Positions 51,177 through 60,004 of a stretch of DNA of 64,000 nt are shown in pieces. The notes beneath the pieces are model-generated. The model saw only the letters and a program-made list of their open reading frames with translations. It did no database searches and was not told the DNA's origin. The translations under genes were made by a program, and so were the position numbers. Source of the stretch: Neotamlana sargassicola (GTDB lineage: Bacteria > Bacteroidota > Bacteroidia > Flavobacteriales > Flavobacteriaceae). Where the stretch lies: contig NZ_JAJAPX010000004.1 of NCBI RefSeq assembly GCF_020523965.1, positions 248,001 to 312,000 on the forward strand. Direction: 5' to 3'. The number at the start of each line of letters is the position of its first letter. Position 1 is the stretch's first letter.

Positions 51177-51570
51177 GGGGTCGACTGGTTTTGACAGCGA
51201 GATTAATTGAACGGTAAGCACGTGGTGTAATGGTTTTGAAACACCTAAAAGGCTAGACCAAACTTTAAACGGCGAGAATAACTACGCTTTAGCTGCTTAA
51301 TAACTGAATTATAGTAAGTTCAAGCCTCGGCACACAAGGTGTGCAAGCTAAATGTCTCTAGAAAGCCCTGGTTAATGGCGTTCTTTTTTGAGGCATCGTA
51401 AATATTAACTAAGATTAGGTAGCGCTTTGATGCCTTTTCGAGATTTAAAAGCTAAGTTGTAAGTGGGTTGTCTTTAACCAGCTTGCAGTCGAAAACCTAA
51501 GAAAAGAATAAACGTGTAGAAAGCCCTTTGGTTACTTGTTTGGACGAGAGTTCGATTCTCTCCGACTCCA
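51177..51570 (+). ncRNA. ssrA: Transfer-messenger RNA (tmRNA)
   Basis: The acceptor stem pairs GGGGTCG (51177-51183) with CGACTCC (51563-51569), including a G3-U wobble, the alanine identity element. The T arm is GAGAG-TTCGATT-CTCTC (51546-51562). The discriminator is A51570; CCA is not encoded. The tag frame at 51271-51300 reads GENNYALAA then TAA, the Bacteroidota proteolysis tag. With the charged Ala this gives AGENNYALAA. tmRNA with SmpB rescues stalled ribosomes and tags the nascent protein for degradation. Confidence 0.97.
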
Positions 51571-51576
51571 CTTTTT

Positions 51577-51607
51577 AAAACCCTATAAATTTGATTTATA
51601 GGGTTTT
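51577..51607. terminator. Strong bidirectional terminator of tmRNA, overlapping the GH92 stop
   Basis: AAAACCCTATAAAT (51577-51590) pairs perfectly with ATTTATAGGGTTTT (51594-51607) over a 3-nt loop. It follows tmRNA by 6 nt. The 3' arm lies in the last four codons of the convergent GH92 gene, whose stop is at 51596-51598. Confidence 0.88.
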
Positions 51608-53812
51608 ATTTATTTTATCACCCAACACTATGTGTAAATTACCGCCATCGATAATGTCTTGATGTGTTATGGATAGTGCGTTGTAAGGCTCGCCATTTAA
51701 CAAAATAGATTGGATATATTTATTTTCGGGAGATTGATTTTCGGTAGTGATTTTAAACACCTTACCGTTTTCCAAATTAATAGTTGCCGAAGTTACTGTT
51801 GGCGAGGTAATGCTATAAACCGCCTCGGCTGGATTTATTGGATATAATCCCATTGATGAAAACACCAACCACGCGCTCATTTGTCCGCAATCTTCATTTC
51901 CACAATAACCATCTGGTTTGGTGCTATATTGGGTTTTTATAATTTTACGTACCATGTCTTGGGTTTTCCAAGGCTGCCCAATTTCGTTATACAAATAAGC
52001 TACATGGTGACTTGGCTCGTTACCGTGTGCATATTGCCCAATCATTCCAGTGCTAAAAATAGGTAGCTTATCGTCTTTTTCTGGGTAATAGGTAAACATA
52101 GAATCTAATTTTACTGCAAATTGTTCTTTTCCTACGGCTTGCTCTAATCCATCGATATTATGCGGAACAAACCAAAAATATTGCCATGCGTTACTTTCGC
52201 AAAATTCTTTCGTATATGCTTTTGCTGAAAATTCACTAACAAAATGCCCTTGATCGTCTTTTGGACGGAAGAATGTCGATTCTGTATCGTACAAATTACG
52301 CCAGTTATCGGCGCGTTTTGCAAACACTTTATTAGCCTCTACATTCCCTAAGGCTTTTGCTAATTTGGCTATACACCAATCGTTATAAGCATATTCTAAG
52401 GTTTTTGAAACCGACCAATTTTCGTGATGTTCGCCAGTGGGAACATAGCCTAACTTTTTATATAAATCTATTTGTCTGCCATCTTCGTTTGCTGAAGCGA
52501 TACAAGCCTCTAAAGCTTTTTCGGCATCCATTGGAATGCCTTTAAAATAAGCATCAACAATTACAGGAACGGCGTGGTAACCAATCATCATATTTGTTTC
52601 GTTTCCTGCTAAAGACCATACTGGTAGTAAACCCGTTTCGTCGTAATGCGATAAAAACGACTTTACCATATCTTCAGTTTCTTTTTGAGAAATAATGGTG
52701 TATAATGGATGCGTTGCTCTAAAGGTATCCCATAATGAAAATGTATCGTACTTATTGTAACCGTTGGCTACATGATTTTTGCCATCGGCACCTTTGTATG
52801 CGCCATCCACATCGCTGTGTAACGATGGCGTTAAAAACACATGATACATATTGGTGTAGAATAACTCTTTTTGAGCTTTTGTGCCTTCAATAGTAATTTT
52901 TGAAAGTTGTTTTTCCCAAATAGCATCGGCCTCTGCTACGGTTTTTTCGAAATCCCAATGCCCTAATTCGGCTTCAAGGTTTTTTCGAGCACCAGCTATA
53001 CTTGCCGAAGACATCGCCACTTTTACTTTAATTTTTTCGTTATCTGATGTTTTATAATGAGCCACTATTTTGGTAAACTGTCCTGCTACGCTATCGGCAT
53101 TAATTTCTTCAGAATTATTGAATAACTGTGCTTTATCGAAAGGTTTAGAAAACTGCATTACAAAATACACGCGTTGGTCGGCCGCCCAACCTTTAGATTT
53201 ACGGTAACCCACAATGGTTTGATTGTCTTCTATCGTTATTTTAGTTTCCATAGGTTTATCCCAATTTAAGCTATATCCTAAATCGAGAATAATTTGACTG
53301 TTATCGTCCTTTGGAAATGTATATTGATGAAAGCCTACGCGGGAAGTTGTAGTTAATTCGGCTTTAATACCAGAGCTTAACAAATCTACAGCATAATAAC
53401 CTGGGCTTGCCTCTTCTCTATCATGAGAAAATTTAGAATATGGTCTGTAAGCAGCTTCGGGTGTTAAACTTTTAGTGAATTTACTGTTTAAAGGCATTAC
53501 CAATAAATCGTACATATCGCCAGCACCAGTACCTGATAAATGCGTATGACTAAACCCTGCAATGGTAGAATCTGGATAAAAATAACCTGCAATTCTGTCC
53601 CAACCAGGCAAACCATTATCTGGACTTAATTGCACCATTCCAAATGGAACAACTGCTCCGGGATAGGTATTTCCAGGTCCGTCGGTTCCGGTAAAGGTGT
53701 TTACATATTGTGTTAGCTTTTCTTTCGACTCCTGCACACCTTCTTTTTTATTATTTGCACAAGAAACTACTGCTAAACTCAGTATTAACAATAAGCTATT
53801 ATAAAACTTCAT
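51596..53812 (-). CDS. GH92 family alpha-mannosidase, lipoprotein
   Basis: I start at the ATG at 53812 (738 residues): MKFYNSLLLILSLAVVSCAN is a clean lipoprotein signal. GH92 segments include FTGTDGPGNTYPGAVVPFGM, FSHTHLSGTGAGDMYDLLVM, YDTFSLWDTFRATHPLYTII, EHHENWSVSKTLEYAYNDW and GNEDCGQMSAWLVFSSMGLY, the last carrying the catalytic acid region. GH92 enzymes are calcium-dependent exo-alpha-mannosidases that cut mannose from N-glycans or other mannosides. It is the last gene of the minus-strand run. A terminator arm lies inside its final codons. Confidence 0.92.
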   Translation of the reverse strand: MKFYNSLLLILSLAVVSCANNKKEGVQESKEKLTQYVNTFTGTDGPGNTYPGAVVPFGMVQLSPDNGLPGWDRIAGYFYPDSTIAGFSHTHLSGTGAGDMYDLLVMPLNSKFTKSLTPEAAYRPYSKFSHDREEASPGYYAVDLLSSGIKAELTTTSRVGFHQYTFPKDDNSQIILDLGYSLNWDKPMETKITIEDNQTIVGYRKSKGWAADQRVYFVMQFSKPFDKAQLFNNSEEINADSVAGQFTKIVAHYKTSDNEKIKVKVAMSSASIAGARKNLEAELGHWDFEKTVAEADAIWEKQLSKITIEGTKAQKELFYTNMYHVFLTPSLHSDVDGAYKGADGKNHVANGYNKYDTFSLWDTFRATHPLYTIISQKETEDMVKSFLSHYDETGLLPVWSLAGNETNMMIGYHAVPVIVDAYFKGIPMDAEKALEACIASANEDGRQIDLYKKLGYVPTGEHHENWSVSKTLEYAYNDWCIAKLAKALGNVEANKVFAKRADNWRNLYDTESTFFRPKDDQGHFVSEFSAKAYTKEFCESNAWQYFWFVPHNIDGLEQAVGKEQFAVKLDSMFTYYPEKDDKLPIFSTGMIGQYAHGNEPSHHVAYLYNEIGQPWKTQDMVRKIIKTQYSTKPDGYCGNEDCGQMSAWLVFSSMGLYPINPAEAVYSITSPTVTSATINLENGKVFKITTENQSPENKYIQSILLNGEPYNALSITHQDIIDGGNLHIVLGDKINKTL

Positions 53813-53879
53813 TTTCCTTTTAATTTTAAAGCACATTTACTTGGTGCTATGACAAACTTACGCTTAAAAAATAATGGGT

Positions 53880-55544
53880 TTACTTATATTCTTCTTTAAG
53901 CTTATTTACTTTGTTGTTGGCATTATTAGCTATATGGCGGCTATAATCTTGAGTGTATAAAGTTGCAATGGTGCTGTACTTTTTTGCTAAATTGTTATAA
54001 TCTTCCCAAGCTTTATCGTAAACTTTAAGCCATTTTTTAACGTTTTTAGCATCGCCATTATCATCTGCATATTTAATATTAACCAAGCTTCGGTATATTT
54101 CATATAGCTTTAAACCATATTCCGATGAACCAAGAGCATGATTTTTGGTTTCGTTATTTCCCCAATTAATGCTTTTAGCTAAACTAACTATAGTTTTCCA
54201 TTTTGCAACAGCTTCATCTTTTTGAGCTAAGTTTCGTAACTGCTCTGTTTTACCTTTAACCACCATTGGCCACGCAATACCTTGATCTCTTGTCCACCAC
54301 GGATTCATATCGCGATACGTACTATTTCTACCACGAACAACCGCTTCGGCAGAAAGTAAACACAAGCGTCTAAATTTCTCTAAGTCAGTTCCTTTTAAAC
54401 CTAAACGTTCTGTAGCATATCGATTAAAAATAAAGGCTTCGGTTTTATCGGTATTTTGTCCCCATTGTGCCATTACCCAAGAATTAAGATCGCACCATAA
54501 CTCATCTTTTATATATGGACCATCCCAACCGCCACCACGCGACCAAGTCCAGATACCTGCATATAATTCTGGTTTAGTTTCAACAAACTCCTTAATACTG
54601 TTAATGTCTTCTTTAGGCATACGGCTATGCTCTTCGAAACCATCAATTACACCATTGGCGATATAATTTGGATAAGCGCCTTTACCTTCGTATTCGCGAG
54701 CCGATTGCACTTCAATAATTTGTTTATGACGCCCTTGACCAATGACTTTACTAAAACTATTTGCCCTGTGAAAATCGCCTTCGCAATGCTTTACACTAAT
54801 AATTAAATTTTTATGAGGTGTTACAGCATCACTTACTTTTAAATAGTTTTCTAAGTTAACATCGAAAGCGCCCCAAGTTCTAAAAATTAATTGTTTATCG
54901 CGTTTCTCGCATATTTCCTCCTTTAAAATATTAATTAAAGGAATAATGGTTTTTTCTGGATTATTTTTGTCTTTTATATCCCCTAAATGAAAAGGCGCAT
55001 CGTGTAAATAGGTTTCGCCAATACGCACAACCAGACCATCGAGATCTGGAAACTGATCGAACATTTCATTAATTTGAACTCGAATTAATTGCTCGGTCAA
55101 TTCGTTATTAGGATCGCCAAAAGTGTCTTCAATATTATATTTTTCTATTAATCTTTTTGGAAACAACACCAAATCTGACATGGCATAAATGGCCATATTT
55201 TCGGCCTTACATGCGGCATGCATTTGTTTAATTTGTGCCGCTTTTTCATCAACCCATTTTCTATCTTGAGTGCCTTTAGGAAGCACATCTTTATCGAATG
55301 ATTCCCAATTTATAGCCAATGCAGGAGATTCGAATAAAAAGTACACTTTGCCGTTGTACCCCATTTCCTTAATTACTGCCGGATTGTTGTATTTAGAATC
55401 GTATGGTGTTTCACCAGGATTATGATGAACCATATCGAAAATTAAGGGTTCTGAATTCTCCTTTTGTCCGTACACAGCATTCTGAATTACTAAAGACAAA
55501 ATAAAAATTGCTACCAAGTATTTTTTTAAGATTAATTGAATCAT
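53880..55544 (-). CDS. Exported TIM-barrel-like protein, possible glycoside hydrolase, unassigned
   Basis: The 554-residue protein has a signal peptide (about 1-27, ending YGQKE). The body alternates strands and helices like a (beta/alpha)8 barrel: LIFDMVHHNPGETPYDSKYN, YFLFESPALAINWESFDKD, LVVRIGETYLHDAPFHLGD, LIFRTWGAFDVN, LIISVKHCEGDFHR and AGIWTWSRGGGWDGPYIKDE. Pairs of acidic residues at strand ends (Glu in RIGETY, Asp and Glu in KHCEGD) are plausible catalytic positions. Some segments recall GH67/GH115 alpha-glucuronidases, but I cannot assign a family. It lies between GH20 and GH92 genes in the same direction. Confidence 0.65.
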   Translation of the reverse strand: MIQLILKKYLVAIFILSLVIQNAVYGQKENSEPLIFDMVHHNPGETPYDSKYNNPAVIKEMGYNGKVYFLFESPALAINWESFDKDVLPKGTQDRKWVDEKAAQIKQMHAACKAENMAIYAMSDLVLFPKRLIEKYNIEDTFGDPNNELTEQLIRVQINEMFDQFPDLDGLVVRIGETYLHDAPFHLGDIKDKNNPEKTIIPLINILKEEICEKRDKQLIFRTWGAFDVNLENYLKVSDAVTPHKNLIISVKHCEGDFHRANSFSKVIGQGRHKQIIEVQSAREYEGKGAYPNYIANGVIDGFEEHSRMPKEDINSIKEFVETKPELYAGIWTWSRGGGWDGPYIKDELWCDLNSWVMAQWGQNTDKTEAFIFNRYATERLGLKGTDLEKFRRLCLLSAEAVVRGRNSTYRDMNPWWTRDQGIAWPMVVKGKTEQLRNLAQKDEAVAKWKTIVSLAKSINWGNNETKNHALGSSEYGLKLYEIYRSLVNIKYADDNGDAKNVKKWLKVYDKAWEDYNNLAKKYSTIATLYTQDYSRHIANNANNKVNKLKEEYK

Positions 55545-55575
55545 TTTTCTGCTTAAATAATGTTTTTATTTATTA

Positions 55576-57876
55576 TTAAAATCCTGTAACAGTCGAATTA
55601 ATTAACTGTAAATCTTTACCTTGCATCCCATACCAAGCACTAATTACTCTAGGTTTATCGCTTGGTCTATATTTAATAGTTATAGGATGCCAACCCGCTT
55701 TAAGCGCGACATTTCCGTAGCGTTTTCTTGGTCCGTGCCAACCGCTATTATCTACAACTAATGTATCTCCAATATATAAATAATCGCCACCGTCCGATCG
55801 TGTTTCGAATTGATAAATTCCATCTTTTTCGGCTTTTATATAACCTGAAAACACCATATTAACCGGCTTTTTTCCTTTAAAATCGGCGATATCAACGCTA
55901 TCTACAACTTCATATTTTGTTGTAGTTTTAAGCTTAATATCTTCCACTTTTTTAAGTTTCCCTGATATTAAAAAACGTTTTAGCCCTTTTGATTTTGGTT
56001 CGATAGCTTCAGAATTTAAATATACTTTCTGCTCAACTTTTGTCTTTTTAATATCATTGAATATTTCACCTTTATAAGCTCTAGCCTTAATTTCTACCGT
56101 ATCACTCACCGTAAAAGGTTCTGTATATTTTGTAGTTTCCTTTGTTGGTACAGAACCATCTGTTGTGTAATAAATTTCTACACCTTCTAAAGGATAAGCT
56201 AATTCCAACTTAACTTTTGTACTATCAACCATAGCTATGGTTTTATCTAAGCCTTTTACAATCGGGATGTAATAATATACTCCTAGCTCATCTAACCTTG
56301 GGTATTGTTTTTCAACGCGCGCATTAAAAGCTTCAAAATCTTTATTTTCTTTTGATGCCCATGCATTTTCTGCCACCGCTAACATACGTGGAAATGCTTG
56401 ATATTGTAAGCGTTTAAAACTTGGAATCCACTCCGACCATAAATTAGCTTGAATACCTAAAACGTTAGCTTCTTCTTCGGCTGTAAAATTTTCTGGAACA
56501 GGCTCGTAATTATAAATTTTCTCTAAAGTATTTCCTTCATTTAAATAATCGAAATAATAGGCATCTGTTGGCGTAATTACCAATTCGTTCCCGTTTTCGG
56601 CCGCCTTTTTAGGCGCTTCTGGTCTCCAACCTCTCCACCACATTACGGCTGCATCTTTAGTTAAACCACCTTCAACAATTTCGTCCCACCCCATAAGTTT
56701 TTTTCCTTTTGAATGTAAAAACTGCTCAATATCACGATTAAAAAACGACTGTAATTCGTGTTCATCTTTTAGGTTATTATCTTTTATTGCTTTTTGGCAT
56801 AATGGACATTCTTTCCATGATGCTATATTAACCTCATCTCCACCAATATGAATGTATTCGTAAGGAAATAAATCGACAACTTCGCTTAATACATTTTTCA
56901 TAAACTCGTAAGTGGTGTCTTTTCCTAAACATGACGGGTGTGTAAAAACAGTATCCCAACCCGATTGCCCATTGCAAGATAAAAACGGATAATTATCTAT
57001 GGCTGCTTTAAAATGCCCTGGCATATCAATTTCTGGAACTACTGTAATACATCTATCATCGGCGTAAGCCACGATTTCTTTTATTTGTTCTTGAGTAAAG
57101 AAACCACCGTATTTACGCTCACCATCAATAGTTTTAAACTTAGCTTCATCAATGGTATAAAGTTTATTTTCTTCGGCGCGTTCCATACAAATCGTGTCTT
57201 GATTGTTTGGTGTTCTCCACGCTCCTTTTTCGGTTAATAATGGATATTGTTTAATCTCAATTCTCCAACCTTGATCGTCGGTTAAATGCATGTGATACAT
57301 GTTCATTTTATAAAGCGCTAGGTAATCTAAAAAAGATTTAACCTCATCAATATCAATAAAATGACGACTAAAATCATTATGCATACCTCGCCACTTAAAA
57401 CGTGGCTCATCTTCAATACTTAAACATGGTACATACCAATTTACTGAAACCTCGTTTGTACTTTCTATTTCTGATGGCAATAATTGACGAATGGTTTGAA
57501 CACCATTAAAAAATCCGCTTTCTTCTGAAGCCGAAATAATGATTTGCGACGGATTTACAACTAATTTATACGCCCCTTCTTTTAAACCTTCTACCGTTTC
57601 AAAAATTACAGCTGCTGCAGTTTTTGATGTTGATTCGCTAAACTCGAACCCTGCAGAAGTACTAAATAATCCTTTTAAATAGTTAGCGGCTTTTTTATGC
57701 GCAGCTTCGGTAACTACTAATTTGGTTTTAGACTCGAATTCGAAAGCACTTTCATGAAGTTGTATGCTTGAAGGCTTTGGTATTATTGAAATATCATCTT
57801 TGGTAAAAGTTGGTTTTTGATGGGAGCAGCTCGTAAAAAGAACAGCTAAAAGTAAGAGCGTTAGATAGTTTTTCAT
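55576..57876 (-). CDS. GH20 beta-N-acetylhexosaminidase with PA14 domain, lipoprotein
   Basis: The 766-residue protein has a lipoprotein signal (FTSCSHQ, Cys at 17), an N-terminal GH20b domain (about 28-155), and the GH20 barrel (about 158-510) with KWRGMHNDFSRHFIDIDEVK, NMYHMHLTDDQGWRIEIKQY and the catalytic pair Asp347-Glu348 in HIGGDEVN. A chitobiase C-terminal-type domain (VEIYYTTDGSVPTKETTKY) and a PA14 carbohydrate-binding domain (ETRSDGGDYLYIGDTLVVD) complete it. It removes terminal GlcNAc or GalNAc. It lies 2 bp upstream of the beta-helix gene's stop side and 31 bp before the TIM-barrel-like gene. Confidence 0.95.
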   Translation of the reverse strand: MKNYLTLLLLAVLFTSCSHQKPTFTKDDISIIPKPSSIQLHESAFEFESKTKLVVTEAAHKKAANYLKGLFSTSAGFEFSESTSKTAAAVIFETVEGLKEGAYKLVVNPSQIIISASEESGFFNGVQTIRQLLPSEIESTNEVSVNWYVPCLSIEDEPRFKWRGMHNDFSRHFIDIDEVKSFLDYLALYKMNMYHMHLTDDQGWRIEIKQYPLLTEKGAWRTPNNQDTICMERAEENKLYTIDEAKFKTIDGERKYGGFFTQEQIKEIVAYADDRCITVVPEIDMPGHFKAAIDNYPFLSCNGQSGWDTVFTHPSCLGKDTTYEFMKNVLSEVVDLFPYEYIHIGGDEVNIASWKECPLCQKAIKDNNLKDEHELQSFFNRDIEQFLHSKGKKLMGWDEIVEGGLTKDAAVMWWRGWRPEAPKKAAENGNELVITPTDAYYFDYLNEGNTLEKIYNYEPVPENFTAEEEANVLGIQANLWSEWIPSFKRLQYQAFPRMLAVAENAWASKENKDFEAFNARVEKQYPRLDELGVYYYIPIVKGLDKTIAMVDSTKVKLELAYPLEGVEIYYTTDGSVPTKETTKYTEPFTVSDTVEIKARAYKGEIFNDIKKTKVEQKVYLNSEAIEPKSKGLKRFLISGKLKKVEDIKLKTTTKYEVVDSVDIADFKGKKPVNMVFSGYIKAEKDGIYQFETRSDGGDYLYIGDTLVVDNSGWHGPRKRYGNVALKAGWHPITIKYRPSDKPRVISAWYGMQGKDLQLINSTVTGF

Positions 57877-57878
57877 GG

Positions 57879-59993
57879 TTATCGTTTTATTTTCATTTTC
57901 ATGTTAGTTTCAACCGCTTTATCAAAAGCTTCGGTTATTTCGGGTTTTAGTTTAGATTTTTCAATCCAAGCGGCATCGCCATAAATTCCAGCTTCCGAAT
58001 AATTAAAAGGTTTAAAACCTATTTTTTTATAATTCTTTTTTCTTTTAAAGCTAAAATTAAAAGCTTCTGTATCTTTAAAATATGGCTTAGTAATTAGGCT
58101 ATGTTTATCGAATCCTAAAGCCTTCCATTCTTCAAAATTATGTTCATTAAAATTGTAATCGGTACTGCTGGTGTTCCAATATATATTTTTATCAATCTCT
58201 GCAACTACAGTATCCCAAGCGCCTTTAGCCACCATACCTTCGTTAAAAATTACAATATTATTTGTGAAAGTAAACGACTTATGCTTTTCTGGAATTGTAC
58301 ATTGCAATTGATATTTTTTTGCAAAAGCTAAAATGTTATTTTTTACAACATTATGCTTTCCATAGTTTTGCTGAAATCCGCCAGTTTTTGTGCTATAAAC
58401 TAGGTTATTTTTAAACACAATTCCTGTAGAACCTTCGTCGGCATACATGCCCCAGCCACCGTAAGAATACGAATGTATATGATGAATCAAATTATTTTCG
58501 ACCACCGTACCTTCTGAAGCTCCCAAAGTATAAATTCCCGCCATATCGCTTAACAAATCCCAACCAATATGATGTATATGATTATAAGAAATTGTATTGC
58601 GTTTTGCTAAACTTGGCTTATAGCCCCAAACCCAACCAACAGAAACTCCGGTATAGAAAAAGTTACCAATATCGTTATGGGTTACTATGTTGTCTGAACT
58701 ATGGCCAACCCAAACACCAACAGCCGCAGGAAATTCTTGTCCGCCAGATTTTATAATATTATTTTCTACTGAAATGTGATGTGTATGAAGCTCGTTTTGT
58801 AACGGTTTAAAATCGCCTAAATAAACACCACCGCCACCAATGTTGTGAATGTATGTTTTATTAATTGATGAATAACTACAACCTTTACCAAACCAAACCG
58901 CATGTTGGCCAACATTTGATACTTCGCAATTACTTACGTTTATATGCTTCGCATTTTCAACCAAAATGGCTGCATTTAAAATAGCTGCCGCCTGATTAGG
59001 CTCTGAACCCGTTGGAGGTATTTTATAATGACAATGTTTAAAGCTTAAGCCTTCAAAATTAATATACTGTACATACTTATTTTCACTAGCGTTACCTGCA
59101 ATTGTTATTAAATTCCCCAAAACGGGCGCAATAAACTCGGTATTATTAATGATTTCGCCATCCTTGGGTTTGTAAAGTAAAATGCCGTTATCTTTTAAAA
59201 ACCATTCACCCGGAGCATCAAGAGCAGCTTCGTAGTTTTCAAGAATTATGCGTCTATCCTTTTTTAACGGATTCCAAGGTTTCATACCTTTTCCTGAAGT
59301 TACTATTTTGCTGCTATCGGCAATAAAATCATCAATATGCCTTAACGTATAATCCCATTTATGGTACGCTTTAAAACGTACATTTTTAAGTTCGTTTGGC
59401 TTTATATTTTGCAAAGCTTTTGCGCCGTTACTATCTAAATATATAATCTGTTCAGCACGTTCTGCAACTTTAGATTTACCTTGTTTCCAGATGTTTTGAA
59501 AAACTGTATCTATTTTAATAAAACCTTGGTTTGGTGTTTTAGCTAAAGTCGCTCGGTTATTATTAACGTATAACTGATCGAATTTCCAGTTGTAATACAC
59601 CGATTCCGGAACTTTAGTTTGCCACAATCCATTTTCTGTTTCAGTAAAATTTGAAATGGTTTTGCCACCACTAAAAACAGGGTGTGCACCTTCTTCTGCT
59701 TTATAAATTATTGGGTGTTTTTCGGTACCGCTGTCCTCTGGAAATAACTCAAAAGGCGCTTTCATAACATACAATCCGTCTTTGACAATTACCGTGAAAG
59801 CTTGTGTTTTAAACGATTGATTTTCCTTTAAAAGCCTTATTGCATTTCTTGCTCCAGTTAAAGTAGCTAAAGGCTTTGTTTTAGTTCCCGAATTAGTATC
59901 GTTACCAGTTGGAGATATGTAAATTTTGTGTTGTGCATTTAAGTTAAAACTTAAAAACACGATAGCGAAAACTATGTGTTTAATATTATTCAA
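57879..59993 (-). CDS. Right-handed parallel beta-helix glycan-active protein (GH141-like)
   Basis: The 704-residue protein has a signal peptide (ending LNAQH), an N-terminal KIYISPTGNDTNSGTKTKPL, TLTGARNAIRLLKENQ and a beta-helix region (about 300-600) with short-turn repeats such as NVSNCEVSNVGQHAVWFGKG, IHNIGGGGVYLGD and NLIHHIHSYSYGGWGMYADE. This layout matches beta-helix glycosidases such as GH141, GH110 or GH120 and polysaccharide lyases. GH141 includes an alpha-L-fucosidase. The exact family needs a profile search. It is 2 bp from the GH20 gene and 11 bp from the sulfatase gene. Confidence 0.75.
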   Translation of the reverse strand: MNNIKHIVFAIVFLSFNLNAQHKIYISPTGNDTNSGTKTKPLATLTGARNAIRLLKENQSFKTQAFTVIVKDGLYVMKAPFELFPEDSGTEKHPIIYKAEEGAHPVFSGGKTISNFTETENGLWQTKVPESVYYNWKFDQLYVNNNRATLAKTPNQGFIKIDTVFQNIWKQGKSKVAERAEQIIYLDSNGAKALQNIKPNELKNVRFKAYHKWDYTLRHIDDFIADSSKIVTSGKGMKPWNPLKKDRRIILENYEAALDAPGEWFLKDNGILLYKPKDGEIINNTEFIAPVLGNLITIAGNASENKYVQYINFEGLSFKHCHYKIPPTGSEPNQAAAILNAAILVENAKHINVSNCEVSNVGQHAVWFGKGCSYSSINKTYIHNIGGGGVYLGDFKPLQNELHTHHISVENNIIKSGGQEFPAAVGVWVGHSSDNIVTHNDIGNFFYTGVSVGWVWGYKPSLAKRNTISYNHIHHIGWDLLSDMAGIYTLGASEGTVVENNLIHHIHSYSYGGWGMYADEGSTGIVFKNNLVYSTKTGGFQQNYGKHNVVKNNILAFAKKYQLQCTIPEKHKSFTFTNNIVIFNEGMVAKGAWDTVVAEIDKNIYWNTSSTDYNFNEHNFEEWKALGFDKHSLITKPYFKDTEAFNFSFKRKKNYKKIGFKPFNYSEAGIYGDAAWIEKSKLKPEITEAFDKAVETNMKMKIKR

Positions 59994-60004
59994 AATTGAG
60001 AGAT

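Noticed and set aside
51568-51570. An encoded CCA tail of tmRNA
   Set aside because: The CCA at 51568-51570 is the last two acceptor-stem bases plus the discriminator A, as shown by pairing with GGGGTCG. A further CCA is not encoded.
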